Below are positions 49,962-63,260 of a stretch of DNA of 64,000 bases, in pieces; position 1 is the stretch's first letter; each line of letters opens with the position of its first letter. A program made the translations under genes and the position numbers. The stretch spans positions 50,181,751-50,245,750 of the forward strand of contig CM035233.1 of NCBI GenBank assembly GCA_020226215.1. Reading direction: 5' to 3'. This stretch comes from Sindora glabra. Its lineage: Eukaryota > Streptophyta > Magnoliopsida > Fabales > Fabaceae. The notes below the pieces were generated by a model. The model did not search any database and was not told the origin of the DNA. It was given only the letters and a program-made list of their open reading frames with translations.

Positions 49962-52900
49962 CTTGATTACCTTTATACAAAGAACCCAGAACAATATCAT
50001 ATATTTTTCTTATAATCTCCTTTCTCATATATGGTAATATCATGTTTAATCTTTCCATCCATATATAATAAATTAAAGCTTTTAAGAAGGTTGAAATTTA
50101 CCCTTTTTAAAGGACTGTTGAGGATGAGTTAGTAAATTATGTGATTACTTATACTTATCATCGTTATCCTTATTCGCCTCTAACTACTTCTTATTAGTTT
50201 CTCTAAGTTGAGATACCTAACATAGATTGCAAAGAGTATGAGAATCAAATAACAAAGGCAATATGTATTTAATCGTAAACAAGAAACTTGAAGCAATGGA
50301 AAACCTTATCTTTATACATAATGTAATCAAGGCTTTAAGCTAAGTTAGGTAAATGTTAACCATTTAGGCCACCATCGTTACCTCATTAGTCGGTAATGGC
50401 ACCTTAATCGTGCCTTCCTCGACAATATTTATGATAACCTTACATTGATCTTCTGGCTATATAAAGGTGTGGAGCACATGGTTTAGGAAAGTTATACCTT
50501 GCCTAATTAAGGATCCTACAACCTTCAATAGACATCTATGTCTACCTTGCAAGGACAAATAAACTAATTAATTGAGATTAATGTAAAAATATATACATAT
50601 TAAAAGTACCTAACAAATAAGTATATAGGTGATAAGCATTTACTTATGGTAGAAGGGCAAAGGAGTTAGGGTTTGAGTCAGTAGGGTAACAACTACCTTA
50701 TTATAGTATGTAGGTTTCCATCCACACTTCCTCTTACTCCTATAAGGCAATGGCCAATCTCATATCCTCCTATCTAAACATAACTATAATATTTTCCATT
50801 AAATCTTTTCTTACTTTCTTTGTCATTTAGTTAGTGATTTATACCCTTGGCTTTTCTACATCTTTATCAAATGGTGCTTTAGTGTGCTAAAGTTCTAAAG
50901 CTCCCTCAAAGTAAATGTTAAAGCCCATCAACACTCCAATGCTCCTAACACATCTTGGATACTTTTAAGTTCCCAGAGTAATGGTGAATATGTCTATCCT
51001 CCCTTCAACCTAAAACTCTCCCTGAAAGGCTAGATTTACAAGCTTATCATGGTATAATGTAATTAAATATGAATAGTCATATGCTAAGTATAAAATAATA
51101 ATATTACTTACTATTTGCCTGACAACTTACTAATTCTCTTTAATCATGTATTCATTCCAATAGTTAACTTTAGCTCTCATTTATAAATCATGTCGTATTA
51201 TATTAGGGATAAAAGCAGTTGCTTTAACAAGTTCGATAGTCTCAATAAATGTTTAAGTCATCCTTTATTAGATATGTTTGAAGTTTCTTGTACCTATCTT
51301 GAGACAATTTATGCTTACAGGTGTTTTTAGCTCAATTCACCTTATTCTTTGCATTTTGAGCTTGTTGCTAAAAAAATAAAATAAATGATGAAAATATGAA
51401 CTTACTATCAAGATATAAAATAAAATACTTAATAAGAGTGCCACATTTACTAGAAACTATTCCTCATTACTTATTTTCGAGAAGACTGCCTATATCTTGG
51501 GATCAATATAGTCATATTTATCAAAAGAATTTCCATCATCCTTTCTCATCAAGGTAATATAATCATTGGTTAAACTGTATTTAAAGTGTTTCCACCTCCT
51601 CCTTGCCCCTTACAAATGTGTTCCTTCCATCTTTCAAAAATATTGAACATAGTTTGCAAGGAAAGACACATATAAATGACACTTATGTATATGTAATCTA
51701 GGAAGATGTTATCCACATGTAAAAAAAGAAATAAAAATAAAGATAACTATCTTATGAATATATCCTACCAATTGTTCTCTTTAACGTCACTTGATACTTG
51801 GTGTCAGTGCTTAATGATGGTAGACACCTTGGTTCATGCTAATGTCTTGATGTTGTTACTGAATCGTGTTACACTAAGCCTAAATGTATGGCTTTTTTTT
51901 TATTAAGATCTAGTCTTAACCTTTCTCATTTGGTACACTAGATGATCATATCCTTCATAATTGTATAACTATCCTAATGTCTTTCCCTTTGTTACCACCT
52001 TTACTAGAACCAAAATTCATGTCATTTCTATTTAAATAGTAATAATAATAGCAATACAAACATTTAATTTAAATGCTAACTAACATCTAATAAGTTTTCA
52101 AGCACTTACTTGTGATAACTTATATAACAAGGAATGATTGAAAATTATTTTATCATTTTTAGTTTGATTCTAAAACAAAACTTCATATATAACAAATTCA
52201 AATTAGTTCTTAATAGAGTCACATCAATATAAAATATGACTCTAAAAATTTAACATTTAAGTAAAAATGATATTTTTAAAAATAGTAGCACAAAATATGA
52301 TATCTATTTAGGAACATAACTCTCTATATTATATAGTGAGCCTAAATCATGTTCACAACCATTGAAAAGTAATTTTAAAGTATAAAATGAAATTTTTTTA
52401 ATAATATAAGATTTTACTACCTATTTAACCTAAAGATTGCACTATAAATCTAAAATGCTTACAAAATATTAAAAAATTAGGGCAAACACCTCAAATGACA
52501 TGGAAGCTAAAATAACATTGACATCATAATCGTTGAACAGATGTTGGAGAAAATGATATGAAGAGCACACACAAATGAAGTGCAAAATGCCATACAAATG
52601 AAGTGTACATATGATTCTGTCTATGGTTCTAAAAGACAAATATGAGGATATGCTAGTGCACTATTTTCTACATTAGTTATTAATAAAAAATCAATGTCTA
52701 AAATTTCTACATCAGTTATAACTAAAATTAATGTTTAATGTTTAGAGCATAATTATAAAAATGGCACTTGAGATAAACTTTCAACATTTTTTGTGTATAG
52801 GAATTGACATTTAATGTTTAGCCTTATTCTTAAATTTAATGATTTGCCTACTTTTTTGACATCAGGTTTCCAATAATTGACATAATAAGTCATCATTTTC

Positions 52901-54764
52901 TAACCACGATGATTTTTTATCAAATAAACAACATTATTTGCAACATTTTTTTTAAAATAACACTTTACCTAAACAATTGTTACAATCAATAGACGCCATT
53001 TTTCACACTAAATAAACAATAAATCATTATCATCATAAAATTAAAATTTCAAAAATATTTTCAAAAGATCAAATGAAAGTACTATACAACAAAATTGTAA
53101 TAAATCATTATCACATATTACAATAAAACATTATAGTACAAATGTACAATTTAAAATATAATCAAAATTTAACAAATATATTACAATAAAATAATATACA
53201 ATCAAATGAAATTACAAATCAAAGTTTTTTCCATGATGCCAAATCCTAATTGTTGCTTAAACTTCCTTAATCACAAATATTTGAGTGGAACATATGCATG
53301 GAAAAGCATAAGTTTGTACAATTCTTTCACATAAAACCTAGTGAAGAAAAAGGGAACACTTCAGCTTTCATTAAAAAAAAAAGTTAGTTAAAGTGCAAAG
53401 CACGAAATTTAAAAAACCTTTTGATACACAAACCAAATTGGTTATCAATATAAAACCAACATGTTAAGATATATCCATTTTCAAGATTGGTAGGAATTAA
53501 CATTTTAAATGTCAATCATGTTAAAAATTGATGTAATAATCTTTTCTCCTATTTTTTGAACTAATTATTTACCTTTTTTTAAACATGAGTACTTTAATAA
53601 TCAATGTAGAAATATATTATGATTTTATAATCTCAATTTTTAACTAGAGCTAATATGTTAAGTTGTTTATATTTTAAAATAACATTACTATATCATTATA
53701 TATGTTAATTTTCACTTTAATCAATTTGTATTGCAATTTTATAGTAGTGAATTTTTTTCTTCAATGTTGTAAGTTGGAATCTAGGATGTTACAGATGTAT
53801 TAGGTGATTGGTCACTTTTTTCATAAAAATAAATAAAAAATAAAAAACATGATCTTACATATGTTATTGTTAGAGATATTATATGAGTGAACGAAGATTC
53901 TAATATTGCTGGGAGAGATAGATTCAAGGGCAAGAGATTTATATCCAACTTTTAATTTTTTATCTATCTATCTTTTGTAGTTTTGTTGAAAAATCTTTTT
54001 TGTGATCCCTTTGTTTTTAATAGAAATTTTTTTATAATAATATAGTTATAAAATATTCAGATAGTAAAATATATGCTACGGATTTATATTTAATTTATTG
54101 TCAATGTAAATTAGTTTTCACAATCATTAACTTATGTATTATGATATTAATTAAAAAATTATTAAAATTCCTTTACTACTGTTAAAATTTCTTAGTTACT
54201 ATTATTTTTTAAATAATACGTTTTCTTATAATTCACATTGACTAATAGTGTAAAATATTTTATATTAATAGTATATCAAATTTAAATTTCTATGCTATCC
54301 GTTCAATATTAAATATGAAGGGTATAGTAGAAAATGACATCCTCTATTTTAAAAAGTAAGTTATTTTCCCCATTATCATATTAGGAATCATAATTTTTTA
54401 ATCAAGATAAACAAATAATATGCTACTCCTTAACTTTATATGAATAAATGATATTGTTCAATGTCAACAAGATAAACATAATGTTGATATGTTAAACTTT
54501 TCTTATTGTTATTCATAATATCATAATATATTTTTCAAATTTGTTGTCCTGCCTAAAAATTTAATTATTCTAAACTATACATCATTAGTTAAAAGATGTT
54601 GTAAAAGTATAAACCCACATCTACTTTTAAATGATGATTTACTACTTAGAGTTAGTTTATTCATAATTGTTTTTTGTTTGTGGGAAAATACAAATGAATG
54701 CAAAAACATCATTATTGGGATTTAAATATCCTAGACTCACATATTACCAATATGTGTGTTGAAA

Positions 54765-55122
54765 GGATTACACAATTCCACATTTACATATGAAGATTAG
54801 CAATCTTTATATTTAGATGAAAAAATTATATTATTACTTTAATAATAATAAAATTATAAAAAATATTATAATTAATTTACTACTACCACTAACTACCTTT
54901 ATTAATAAGTGCATTTATTATGGAAATAAGAAAGAGTAAATAAAGTTAATTTAAAAAAGAGTAAATAAAGTTAATTTAAATATTTTAAATTAATATCCTT
55001 TTATTAAAATTATTTAAATGTCCCTTATTATTTTATTATTGATAAATTAATAATATAATTTTTTATTTACATATAAAAGTGAAGGTTGCTAACCTCCCCA
55101 TATGAATGTGGAGGTTAGCAAT

Positions 55123-55124
<2 letters not shown>
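54765..55124. mobile_element. MITE family copy 3
   Basis: The left edge reads ggattacacaattccacatt and then tacatatgaagattagcaat. The right edge holds the palindrome gttgctaacctcc...ggaggttagcaat around ccatatgaatgt. The core repeats the family order of AT-rich blocks. It contains an extra tandem duplication of agagtaaataaagttaattt near 54931-54980. The right end abuts a 70-bp (TA)n run. Confidence 0.75.

Positions 55125-55193
<69 letters not shown>
55124..55193. repeat. (TA)n microsatellite, about 70 bp
   Basis: About 35 perfect TA copies directly follow the right end of MITE copy 3. The flanking poly-Tyr/Ile open frames are artefacts of this repeat. Confidence 0.97.
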
Positions 55194-55197
<4 letters not shown>

Positions 55198-55358
55198 TGT
55201 GATATTTTCTACTTTTTTTATATTAAATACCATTTTTATAACATGTTACATGTTAATTTTTCATTCATTCTCAATGAATACTATGTTGAAATAAGTTACA
55301 TTTGCGCAATCAATGTAAAGAACTAAATTTCTCATTTATATATAGAAATTTATACTAA

Positions 55359-56098
55359 AAGTCCGCTTGGTTTAGGAAAAAATAGAATTTTTTGAAAATA
55401 CTTTCATAAGAAAATATATTTTTGAAAAATGAATTAATTTTCTATTGTTTGGTGTATAAAGAAAAAATATTTTCTAGTATTTGGTATACAAAGAAAAATT
55501 AATTCTGTTTAAAGTAAATCAAAATTATTTACTTTAAGATTATTATAATTTTATGTACCTTTTAAAAAATAAATTTTTTAATAACATTTTTATTATTCTT
55601 GGTGCCTAATAGTCCAATAATGATTAGTCTCCAATAATAAAATATATATTAAAGGCAATCTTATACGTAAATTCACACAATTAATTGTTACGAAATATTA
55701 TATAATAGAGCATCTATCATAAGAAAAAAAAAGAGAATATTGTGAATATTGCATGAAAATGTGTACTTAAACTTTAATAATAATAATAGATTTTATAAAA
55801 ATAGAAATAGAGCATCCATCATGAAATATTTAATAAATAAAAAATAAATTTTGCTTGTGATCGCAATTGCGTAATAATGTGAGATGGTAAAAAGTTTGGG
55901 TTCGGGTATGAATGTACTGAGTAGCAAAGAAAATGAATTCCATTTTTTAAAATGGAAAGTTATTTTTCTAAAAAATAATACAACTTTCTAGTTGATTAGA
56001 ATTTATTTTCCTGTTGACTAAAATTTTTTAATATCCAAACAAGGGAAAGTTGAAAAATAAATTCTAAAAATTCATTTCCCTTCCAATCAAATAGACCC
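55359..56098. mobile_element. Tourist-like (PIF/Harbinger) non-autonomous element
   Basis: The left edge aagtccgcttggttt and the inverse of the right edge gggtctatttgattg form an imperfect terminal inverted repeat. The trinucleotide TAA lies directly outside each end (55356-55358 and 56099-56101). TAA duplications with GGGTCxxTTTGxTT-type ends are characteristic of Tourist MITEs. Inner sequences are also inversely related: gaaaatatattttt-like blocks on the left, aaataaattctaaaaattc on the right. No coding capacity. Confidence 0.65.
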
Positions 56099-56101
56099 TA
56101 A

Positions 56102-58829
56102 ATTGAAAAAAAAGAACTCGTTGGTTTCTTCTCCTTACTTATTGCATCTTCATGATTGCTCAAATTTCTTTCCCTGATTTATTGAATTTTCTAATTTTTG
56201 TGCAATTTGTTCTTTTTTGAAATAATCTTTTTAATTTCTTTTCCTTATTTATTATATTTAAGTAATCTCTTTGATCTTTTTCCTTAATTTATTGCATTTA
56301 CAAGGACTGAGTCTCTTATTTATATATAGCATTTCATATTAAGTTGAGGAAAAAAACTCCTTAATTTCTTTTTTCATTTATTGTATTTTCATAATTTCAT
56401 AACCTCTTTGATTTTTTTTGCCAATTTATTAATTTTTTTAATTTTTGTGCATTATTTTATTTTCTAAAATAATCTGCTTAATTTATTTTCCTTATACAAC
56501 GTTGGTTACTTCCATAAGTACTAATTAACCATTAGCAATTAATTATTTATTCTAACAAAAATTATCAATTTATCTCTGATTAATTTCCATTTCCATATCT
56601 ATATTTCTATTTACATCATCAAAAAATATTCAAACCCTTACATTTATATAACATTTATATATGTCATTAGTGATTTTCTTTTCAAATAAATGTTGACAAT
56701 CTTTTTGCTTCATCTTTTTTCTATTAGTTGACCTTCTTTTACTTACCTCTCTTTTTCTTTCTCTTGTGTCTCTCAATTCTAAATCCTAAAACCCATGATC
56801 ACTCCCAATTCTAACAACTAAGTCATTCAATTTATGAATGACATTATTTTACTATTGATGATACCCACCAATTGAATTATTATGGTGTTATCTTAGCAAG
56901 TGATGGCTATTGCCTTCAGTGATTCTTTCTTGCATGTCACTTCACCATGATTATTAATCAGTAAGTATTGATCTTTTTGAAAATAGTTCTTCATTTCTTT
57001 GATTTTCTTCTATCAATATCATTTTTTTCTTTAATTCTTTCATGTGCAGTTATATGTAATATGGCTATATTGGAGAATTTTTTTACAAATACATAAAAAA
57101 TTTACTTTTAAACTTATTCATTCGACTATGTCAAAATACAATATACAATAATATTAAAAATTTAATATTATGATAAAGTTAGATATTATTTTGTTTGAAA
57201 CATCACACTCACAATATTTTATTTAGAATAGTTATATAAGTGATAATGGATTTAGGTAGTGAGTTTAGATAATGATATTCTCCAATTAGAGAGGATAATT
57301 CTATCGTCTCAAACAAACTTTTTGAACATATAAGCCTCCCTTTCTTCCAAGTTTTGTAATTTGTACTAATTTTTTTTACATAAATTAAATTTATTATATG
57401 TGACTTATTTCATTATATAAAGTAATTTTTTTTATAATTCTAGATGTGGCATGAGGCTAATAATGTATATTCATCTTTCCATTATAGATTGATAAGATGA
57501 AAGAGTAGAAAGGTATGTAATGCAATTTTTTTATTAAAGATTGAAGTATATATACCTTTGAATTTGTGTCAAAAGTTAATGTATATTCATCTTTCTATTG
57601 TAAGTTGAGTTTCAATCTTTGATTGTATTTAGCATATACAAGTTTGCATTACAACATATAACTTTTAGATAAATTAATATGTTTGACTAAATAGATAATT
57701 TTTATTTTAAAATTATTTGGAAAAATCATTCAATAAAATAGACAAATTTTTTTTTATTATCCGTCATGATTTACATTTATATACAACTAAGGATGGATAT
57801 ATATACATTTCATTTCATATAAATAAATGTTATTTCTCATATATATATAATTTTGTGTTATTTTTCTAAATTTGATTTGTTTTAATATTTAATTGTATAT
57901 GTATCCTTCTAATTGTGGTAATGATAACCATTAACATATTATTACAATAATCTAACAACTTTATTAATTAGCAATGAGTTAAAAAAATAGTGCATTTTCT
58001 TACTTAACTTGAATATAATTATATCAGTTTTTTAATTATTTAATTGATATAAACATAACAATGTATTTTACATTAATTATTTGAATATCTTATAATTTAA
58101 AATTTAAAATAATAATATATATAATAAATTATTATCAATTAAAATTAGTCAAATTCGGGTTATATACAAATTAGAGGAGCATTTTTATATGAAATTAAAA
58201 GGAGTGAATTATGGCTATCGAATTCATTATTGAAGGGTTAAAATTAAAATATAATATTATATGATCTTTTTAAGTGATTACATGATCTTTTAAATAGTCA
58301 TATGACTTTAATTATATTTTAATTCTAACTATCAATATAAGATCTAATAGTAATGATTTACTCACCTTATTTCTCCTATAAAAATACTCTTTTCAACTCA
58401 CACAAGTTTCGACCTAACATGCATGGAAAGTGAGACGCAACTGAGCTTCATCTGATTAATTTCAAGCACGTGAGCAAGAGTGAAAGCACGCGTGTAATTT
58501 GCATATTTCTTAAAAACATGTTACTTCATTGAAAATTAAAAGCTCAAATTGTAGATTATTTTGCGTTCATCAATGGTTAAAGTATCCTCAGCGTGTCCAA
58601 AATTTTTTTATCAATATAAATGAGCCAAGTCTTAATTTGATCACGTGCACCTGATGAAATTTTTTTTCTTTATTTGTGACTGTACTTTTGATGATCACGC
58701 AGTTAGAAATTTAGAATCATTCGATTGATATTGTAAAAGTGAGATGATTAAACACTAATAGTTTTAATTTTATAGTAATTTTTTTCAAATACATTTTAAA
58801 AAATAATGCAAATTTTAAAATAAAATTAT
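56102..58829. other. Intergenic between the Tourist-like element and CACTA B
   Basis: AT-rich. Loosely repeated phrases such as tttccttatttatt and tttccttaatttattgcattt recur near 56140-56480, suggesting an old short-period duplication. No gene seen. Confidence 0.5.
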
Positions 58830-60404
58830 AAACACTACAAATTTCACCATTTTTAATAGAAAAATCTGTCAAAAATTAAAGATTTTCAAATCGAAATTAC
58901 AATTTTTGATGGAAAATGCTTGTTGGAAATTTTTTATAAAAATTTTTGACTGATTTTCTGGTGGAAATTAAAATTTATGAAATCTAATTTTCTCTCAATA
59001 TATGTATAAGAAATCCATCGGAAAATATCCAAATATATTCATTAGAAACAAAGAGTTTTATGTTTTTAATAGGTATTAAATGTAAATAAAATATATAAAT
59101 TTAAAAATAAAGAGGCACATAAATATAAAATATATAAATGATAAAATGTAATATCCAAATATAATATATATACAATGAAAAAAAATACAAAAACACAATC
59201 TAAAAAAAAATCAAAGCCTAATTGATCAAAATCATTGGTAGGACTATTTTCACTATCCATTGCGTGAGGGAGTTCAAAGGTAGGAAGGGCCTTATGACCA
59301 TCCACTAGATGTATACTATGTGTATGTAGGTGCTAGGCACATAAGTAAAGTAGCAGCATATGCCTATGATAGTTGTAAGTTGCAATAAGGTCTGCTATGT
59401 TTGGTAGCTTTGATCTTCACTACCTTGAGCATTAGTAAGGACCCTTTTTCCACCAGGCAAGAAACCTGAGCTACAAGGATAAAGTTAGAATTCATTGTAG
59501 CAATGGAAGTTATCATACCTATAGTAGTTGTCTTAAAGCTCAACCCATAAATCTAACCTTTTTTTTAATGCCTCTAACTATCTTTGTCCATAAGTCAAGA
59601 TCAGAAAAGCTAAATAGTTTCCTAATAGATGATCCTTTTTCTTCTACCTTTTGTTGCATCCTAACTTGATTGAGCTTTCCCTTTCAGAAAGCCTCCTATA
59701 CACAGTTTAATAATTAAATATTTAGAATTGAATAATAGAAAATTGATTAACAAATGATATGAGAATGTTTACATACATAGGATTGGATAGTTCTCAAGGA
59801 AACTAATTATTGATCCTTTTTTATAAGATAGGTATGGTAGAGCAATCTATCCACAGAGGGTTTAGCACCAGTTTCTCTAATATGCATTGAAAGTATGATG
59901 GAAAAATATTAATGAAATTATTATAATACTTATAAAAGTACGTAACTAAAAATACAAAAATTATATGTATAAGATGAGCTACATACCATATAGAGCCAAT
60001 GTTTTACTACTGGAATAGGCTTATTAGTTTGTAGAGTATTTGTAAGAAATGTCATTCCCCTCATGAACAAGAGTGGGTAGTTGGACGAGCGGGGGCATAT
60101 CGGATGCCTTTGCCAAAGGTCATGCTATCAAGGTAGACTTGGCAAAAATAATAGACTGCTGTTGCATCAATGAGAAGACTTCTATATTATTGAATATAGG
60201 CATAAACATGTACTTAGGACATGTGTGCATGGGACAATAATAACTCGATAGCATGAGTCAAGCTATCTTGTCCTTTATCTTGCCTTAATTGGCCACTATG
60301 TCCACAACTTCATCTAATTATCTATGATTTATATATATAATTGAAACTAGTAAATATTTTCAATTTACTAGCTATAGTTTCTAACAATTAGCAATATAAG
60401 ATTA

Positions 60405-61004
60405 ACTAAATGTTCCTAATTAACTTTTTTAATAAAGTAAATAAATAAACTAAATAAAATGAATTAAACATTCCTAATCAAATTACTAATGATACTAATT
60501 AATATATAGCCTTTCTAATTAAATAAATAATTAAATAAGAACTTCTAATTAACTATTCTAATTAAGTAAATAAATTAGTTAAGTAAATTAATTAAACATA
60601 GTTATAATTAATTTACTAATGAAACTAATTAATAACTAATATTTTCTAATTAACTAAATAAAATTAACTAAACACTTCTAATTAACTACTTTAATTAAAT
60701 AAATAAATTAACTTACCAATTAATAAAATAAAATTAAAAAAATGCAATTCTAATTTGCTTATTGAGGAAATTAATTAATAACTAAATACTTTTAATTAAC
60801 TAATCTAATTAAGTAAATAAATTAACTAAGTAATTAATTAAATAAAAGTAACTAAACAAAGTTCTAATAAATTTACTAGGAACTAACTAATAACTTAGCC
60901 TTTAAAAAATAATTAACTAAATAAAAATTAGTTAAACATTCCTAATCAATTTACTAACAAAATTAATTAACATATAAACATTTCAAATTAATTAACTAAA
61001 TCAA
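60405..61004. repeat. Degenerate tandem repeat inside CACTA B, left block
   Basis: Several diverged units of roughly 115-150 bp recur, each with words like ctaattaactaaataaaatt, tttactaatgaaactaatta and attaataactaa (for example near 60487, 60613, 60762 and 60875). The block stops exactly at the solo LTR. Confidence 0.7.
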
Positions 61005-62945
61005 TGTCATGAGCCATCTAGGTCATGACTAGCGATAAACTTAATTATTAACAAAGAAAACATATTTTATTAACATTGCCAAAAAATATTTACAATTATC
61101 TATATCGTTTGTGTACTACAAGGCCCAAAGAGAGAACTTCTATTGACAACCAACAAAATAATTATGGCTTCTTTTTGCAAACTATGGCTTAGAGTATTTA
61201 CTCTTATGGTACAAGTGGAGAAGAAACTTTTACAAGAGTATTTATAAAAAAGAATTAAAATAACAAAACAATGATACTTATCATGCTTTTCCTAAATAAG
61301 TTATTCCTCATTTACAAATAAATGGAAACATAGCGAAATAATCAATGATAAATATTCCTAACAAAATGTGAAGTTATAAATAAAATAAAATATGTATACG
61401 AATACTTATATTGGTAGATAGGTATAAGAATACCCTTGCCAATTATAACAATTCATGTTTATACCATTAATCTCATACATAACAATATTAACATTATTAG
61501 CAGATAAATGAAATAAAAAGCATTTAAATTTTCTTATAACTCTCAGTCAACATTATCCCTTCACAAATTCAACATTACTCCTCTAGAGCCACCCTTAACC
61601 TTCATAAATTGTTTCTTGGATTCGGTACTATATTACGTTTTCATTATTTCATCTACCCTATCATAAATTAATTCATAAACACATCCCAATCCAAGATTTC
61701 ATCATCAATGTTACATATGAATTCATTCCAATTATATATCAATTCATAAAGACATCCCAATTTAGAATTTTATCATCAAAATCATACACGAGCACATTCA
61801 CAAGTTCCGTAAGTTAGTTCATAACTTATAAATCCTTACATCAACATGTATTTCTTATAAACATATAAAAATAGGAAAAATATGATGATAATTAATTATG
61901 ATAGTCGACTATGTGCTTCTTGAACATAATTCTAGAGGCTATAGTCAACTATCCTTATCCAAAAATGGATGGTTTGGAGATAATCGATTCTAATAGTCAA
62001 CTATAATCCCTTCAAGATAGATTCTTATGGTTATAGTCAATTATAGTAGCTAACTATTCTTCTTTAGAACTTAAGCTTTTGGAGATAGTTAACTATAGGC
62101 CATTTGAAAACAATTTTCAAGGCTTAGTCGATTATAATAGTTGATTATGAACTAGATTTTTCAGCTTCTATTGTGATTTTACTATATAATTGGTAAATCT
62201 TCATCAAGTAAACCATATATATAGCTACTAACCTGCATTTCCTTGCCATAATAACTTCTAAACTCATTTTCAAACCATAAATAACAACTATCCATTTCAT
62301 AACTCAACTATACCAATTCAATCATCAAATTTTCATACATATATATAACACTTTAAACTTGATAACACAAAATTATATGATTAGAGTAGATTGTTTACTT
62401 ACTTATGTATGGAGAAGATGAGAAATAGTTGTAAGAGTAATTGAATTTCCCTAAACATCAATAATTTAAAGAAAATCAAAATGTACATTTCAAATCTCTA
62501 TTTCCTTCATCTATTGTAATTACTTGAGAAAAGATGATACAAAAGCTGTGATTTATTAGGTCTACCTTGTTTAAGTTGAGAATTGAAAATATGAAGAAAT
62601 TAGAGATGAAAGGAGGGAAGTGTAGGGATATTTTGTTGTTGGGAGTTTTGGGATTTTAGAGTTAAAAGGAGTTTTATAATGCTAAGGACATTGTTGTAAT
62701 TTAGGAGAGATTTGAGGGTAAAATAAAATAAAAATCTTAAATTTCCTCCATACACATTTACAATTGTTATTACATCACTGACCTCACTATAAACTAATTT
62801 TCTTTTTCCATACTATTTTTACTTTATATCTAGGCACATAGTCCTATTGATTCCTAATAAACTTTCACTCTAAAAACCACTTTCATAACAATTAAGCAAA
62901 TATTTTCACACATAAAAATATCTCTAATATTCTAGGGGTGTAATA
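61005..62945 (-). mobile_element. Ty3/gypsy-type solo LTR
   Basis: Read on the minus strand, the unit starts tattacacccctagaatatt and ends ggctcatgaca. These edges are like those of chromovirus (Tekay/Del) LTRs (TGTTACACCCC...CATGACA), with the first base pair changed. The 5-bp flanks atcaa (61000-61004) and ataaa (62946-62950) agree at four of five positions. A promoter-like attataaaactcc lies on the minus strand near 62685-62667. No gag-pol sequence or second LTR adjoins it, so it is a solo LTR left by recombination. Lineage is inferred from the edges only. Confidence 0.7.
61895..62160. repeat. Cluster of atagtYRactat palindromes in the solo LTR
   Basis: About eight near-palindromes of the form atagtcgactat, atagtcaactat or atagttaactat occur within about 265 bases (for example near 61901, 61941, 61993, 62033, 62085 and 62128). 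Spacing is irregular at 20-50 bases. The cluster lies inside the gypsy-type solo LTR. Confidence 0.75.
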
Positions 62946-62950
62946 ATAAA

Positions 62951-63260
62951 TTTAACAAAACATTTCTGCATTAACAACTATAATTAAGTAAATAGATTAA
63001 CAAAGCATTTAACTAAATAAAATTTACTAAATGTAATTCTAATAAACTTATTAAGGAAACTTATTAATAACTAAGTTTTTCAATCAACTAAACAATTAAC
63101 TAAATGTTCCTAAATAATTTAATGAAACTAGTTAACTTATAAGCCTTTGTAATTAACAAAACAACTAACGAAATAAATTTAATTAAATATTTTTAATTAA
63201 CTACTGTAATTAGATAAATAAATTGACTAATCATCTAATTAAATAAACTAAATATTTTTC
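62951..63260. repeat. Degenerate tandem repeat inside CACTA B, right block
   Basis: The same vocabulary as the block at 60405-61004 resumes directly after the solo LTR: aataaacttattaaggaaac, ttattaataactaag and taattagataaataaattga. The two blocks were probably one array before the LTR element inserted. Confidence 0.7.

Larger units (their letters stand above)
45742..53749 (-). mobile_element. Decayed CACTA (En/Spm-like) transposon A
   Basis: The right end, read on the minus strand, starts CACTACTATAAAATTGCAAT. The left end at 45742 (tactgatacaaaattatgat) is a diverged inverse copy. Within about 400 bases of both ends there are many scattered short repeats built on ttgacat, aatgtcaat and acatcagtt, as in the subterminal regions of CACTA elements. 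A minus-strand transposase-associated segment at about 51660-51480 reads IFERWKEHICKGQ, a frameshift, RRRWKHFKYSLTNDYI, then DKYDYIDPKI. This matches the plant En/Spm Transposase_24-type pattern. A K/R-rich continuation lies near 51375-51310. The 3-bp flanks (act/aat) do not agree, so the left boundary is less certain. No intact frame remains. Confidence 0.7.

Noticed and set aside
55102..55326. Open frames with long IYIYIY runs
   Set aside because: They are artefacts of the 70-bp (TA)n repeat.
59066..59305. 79-codon minus-strand frame at the left of CACTA B
   Set aside because: Its second half is hydrophobic low-complexity translation of AT-rich DNA. It matches no known family and lies within transposon sequence.
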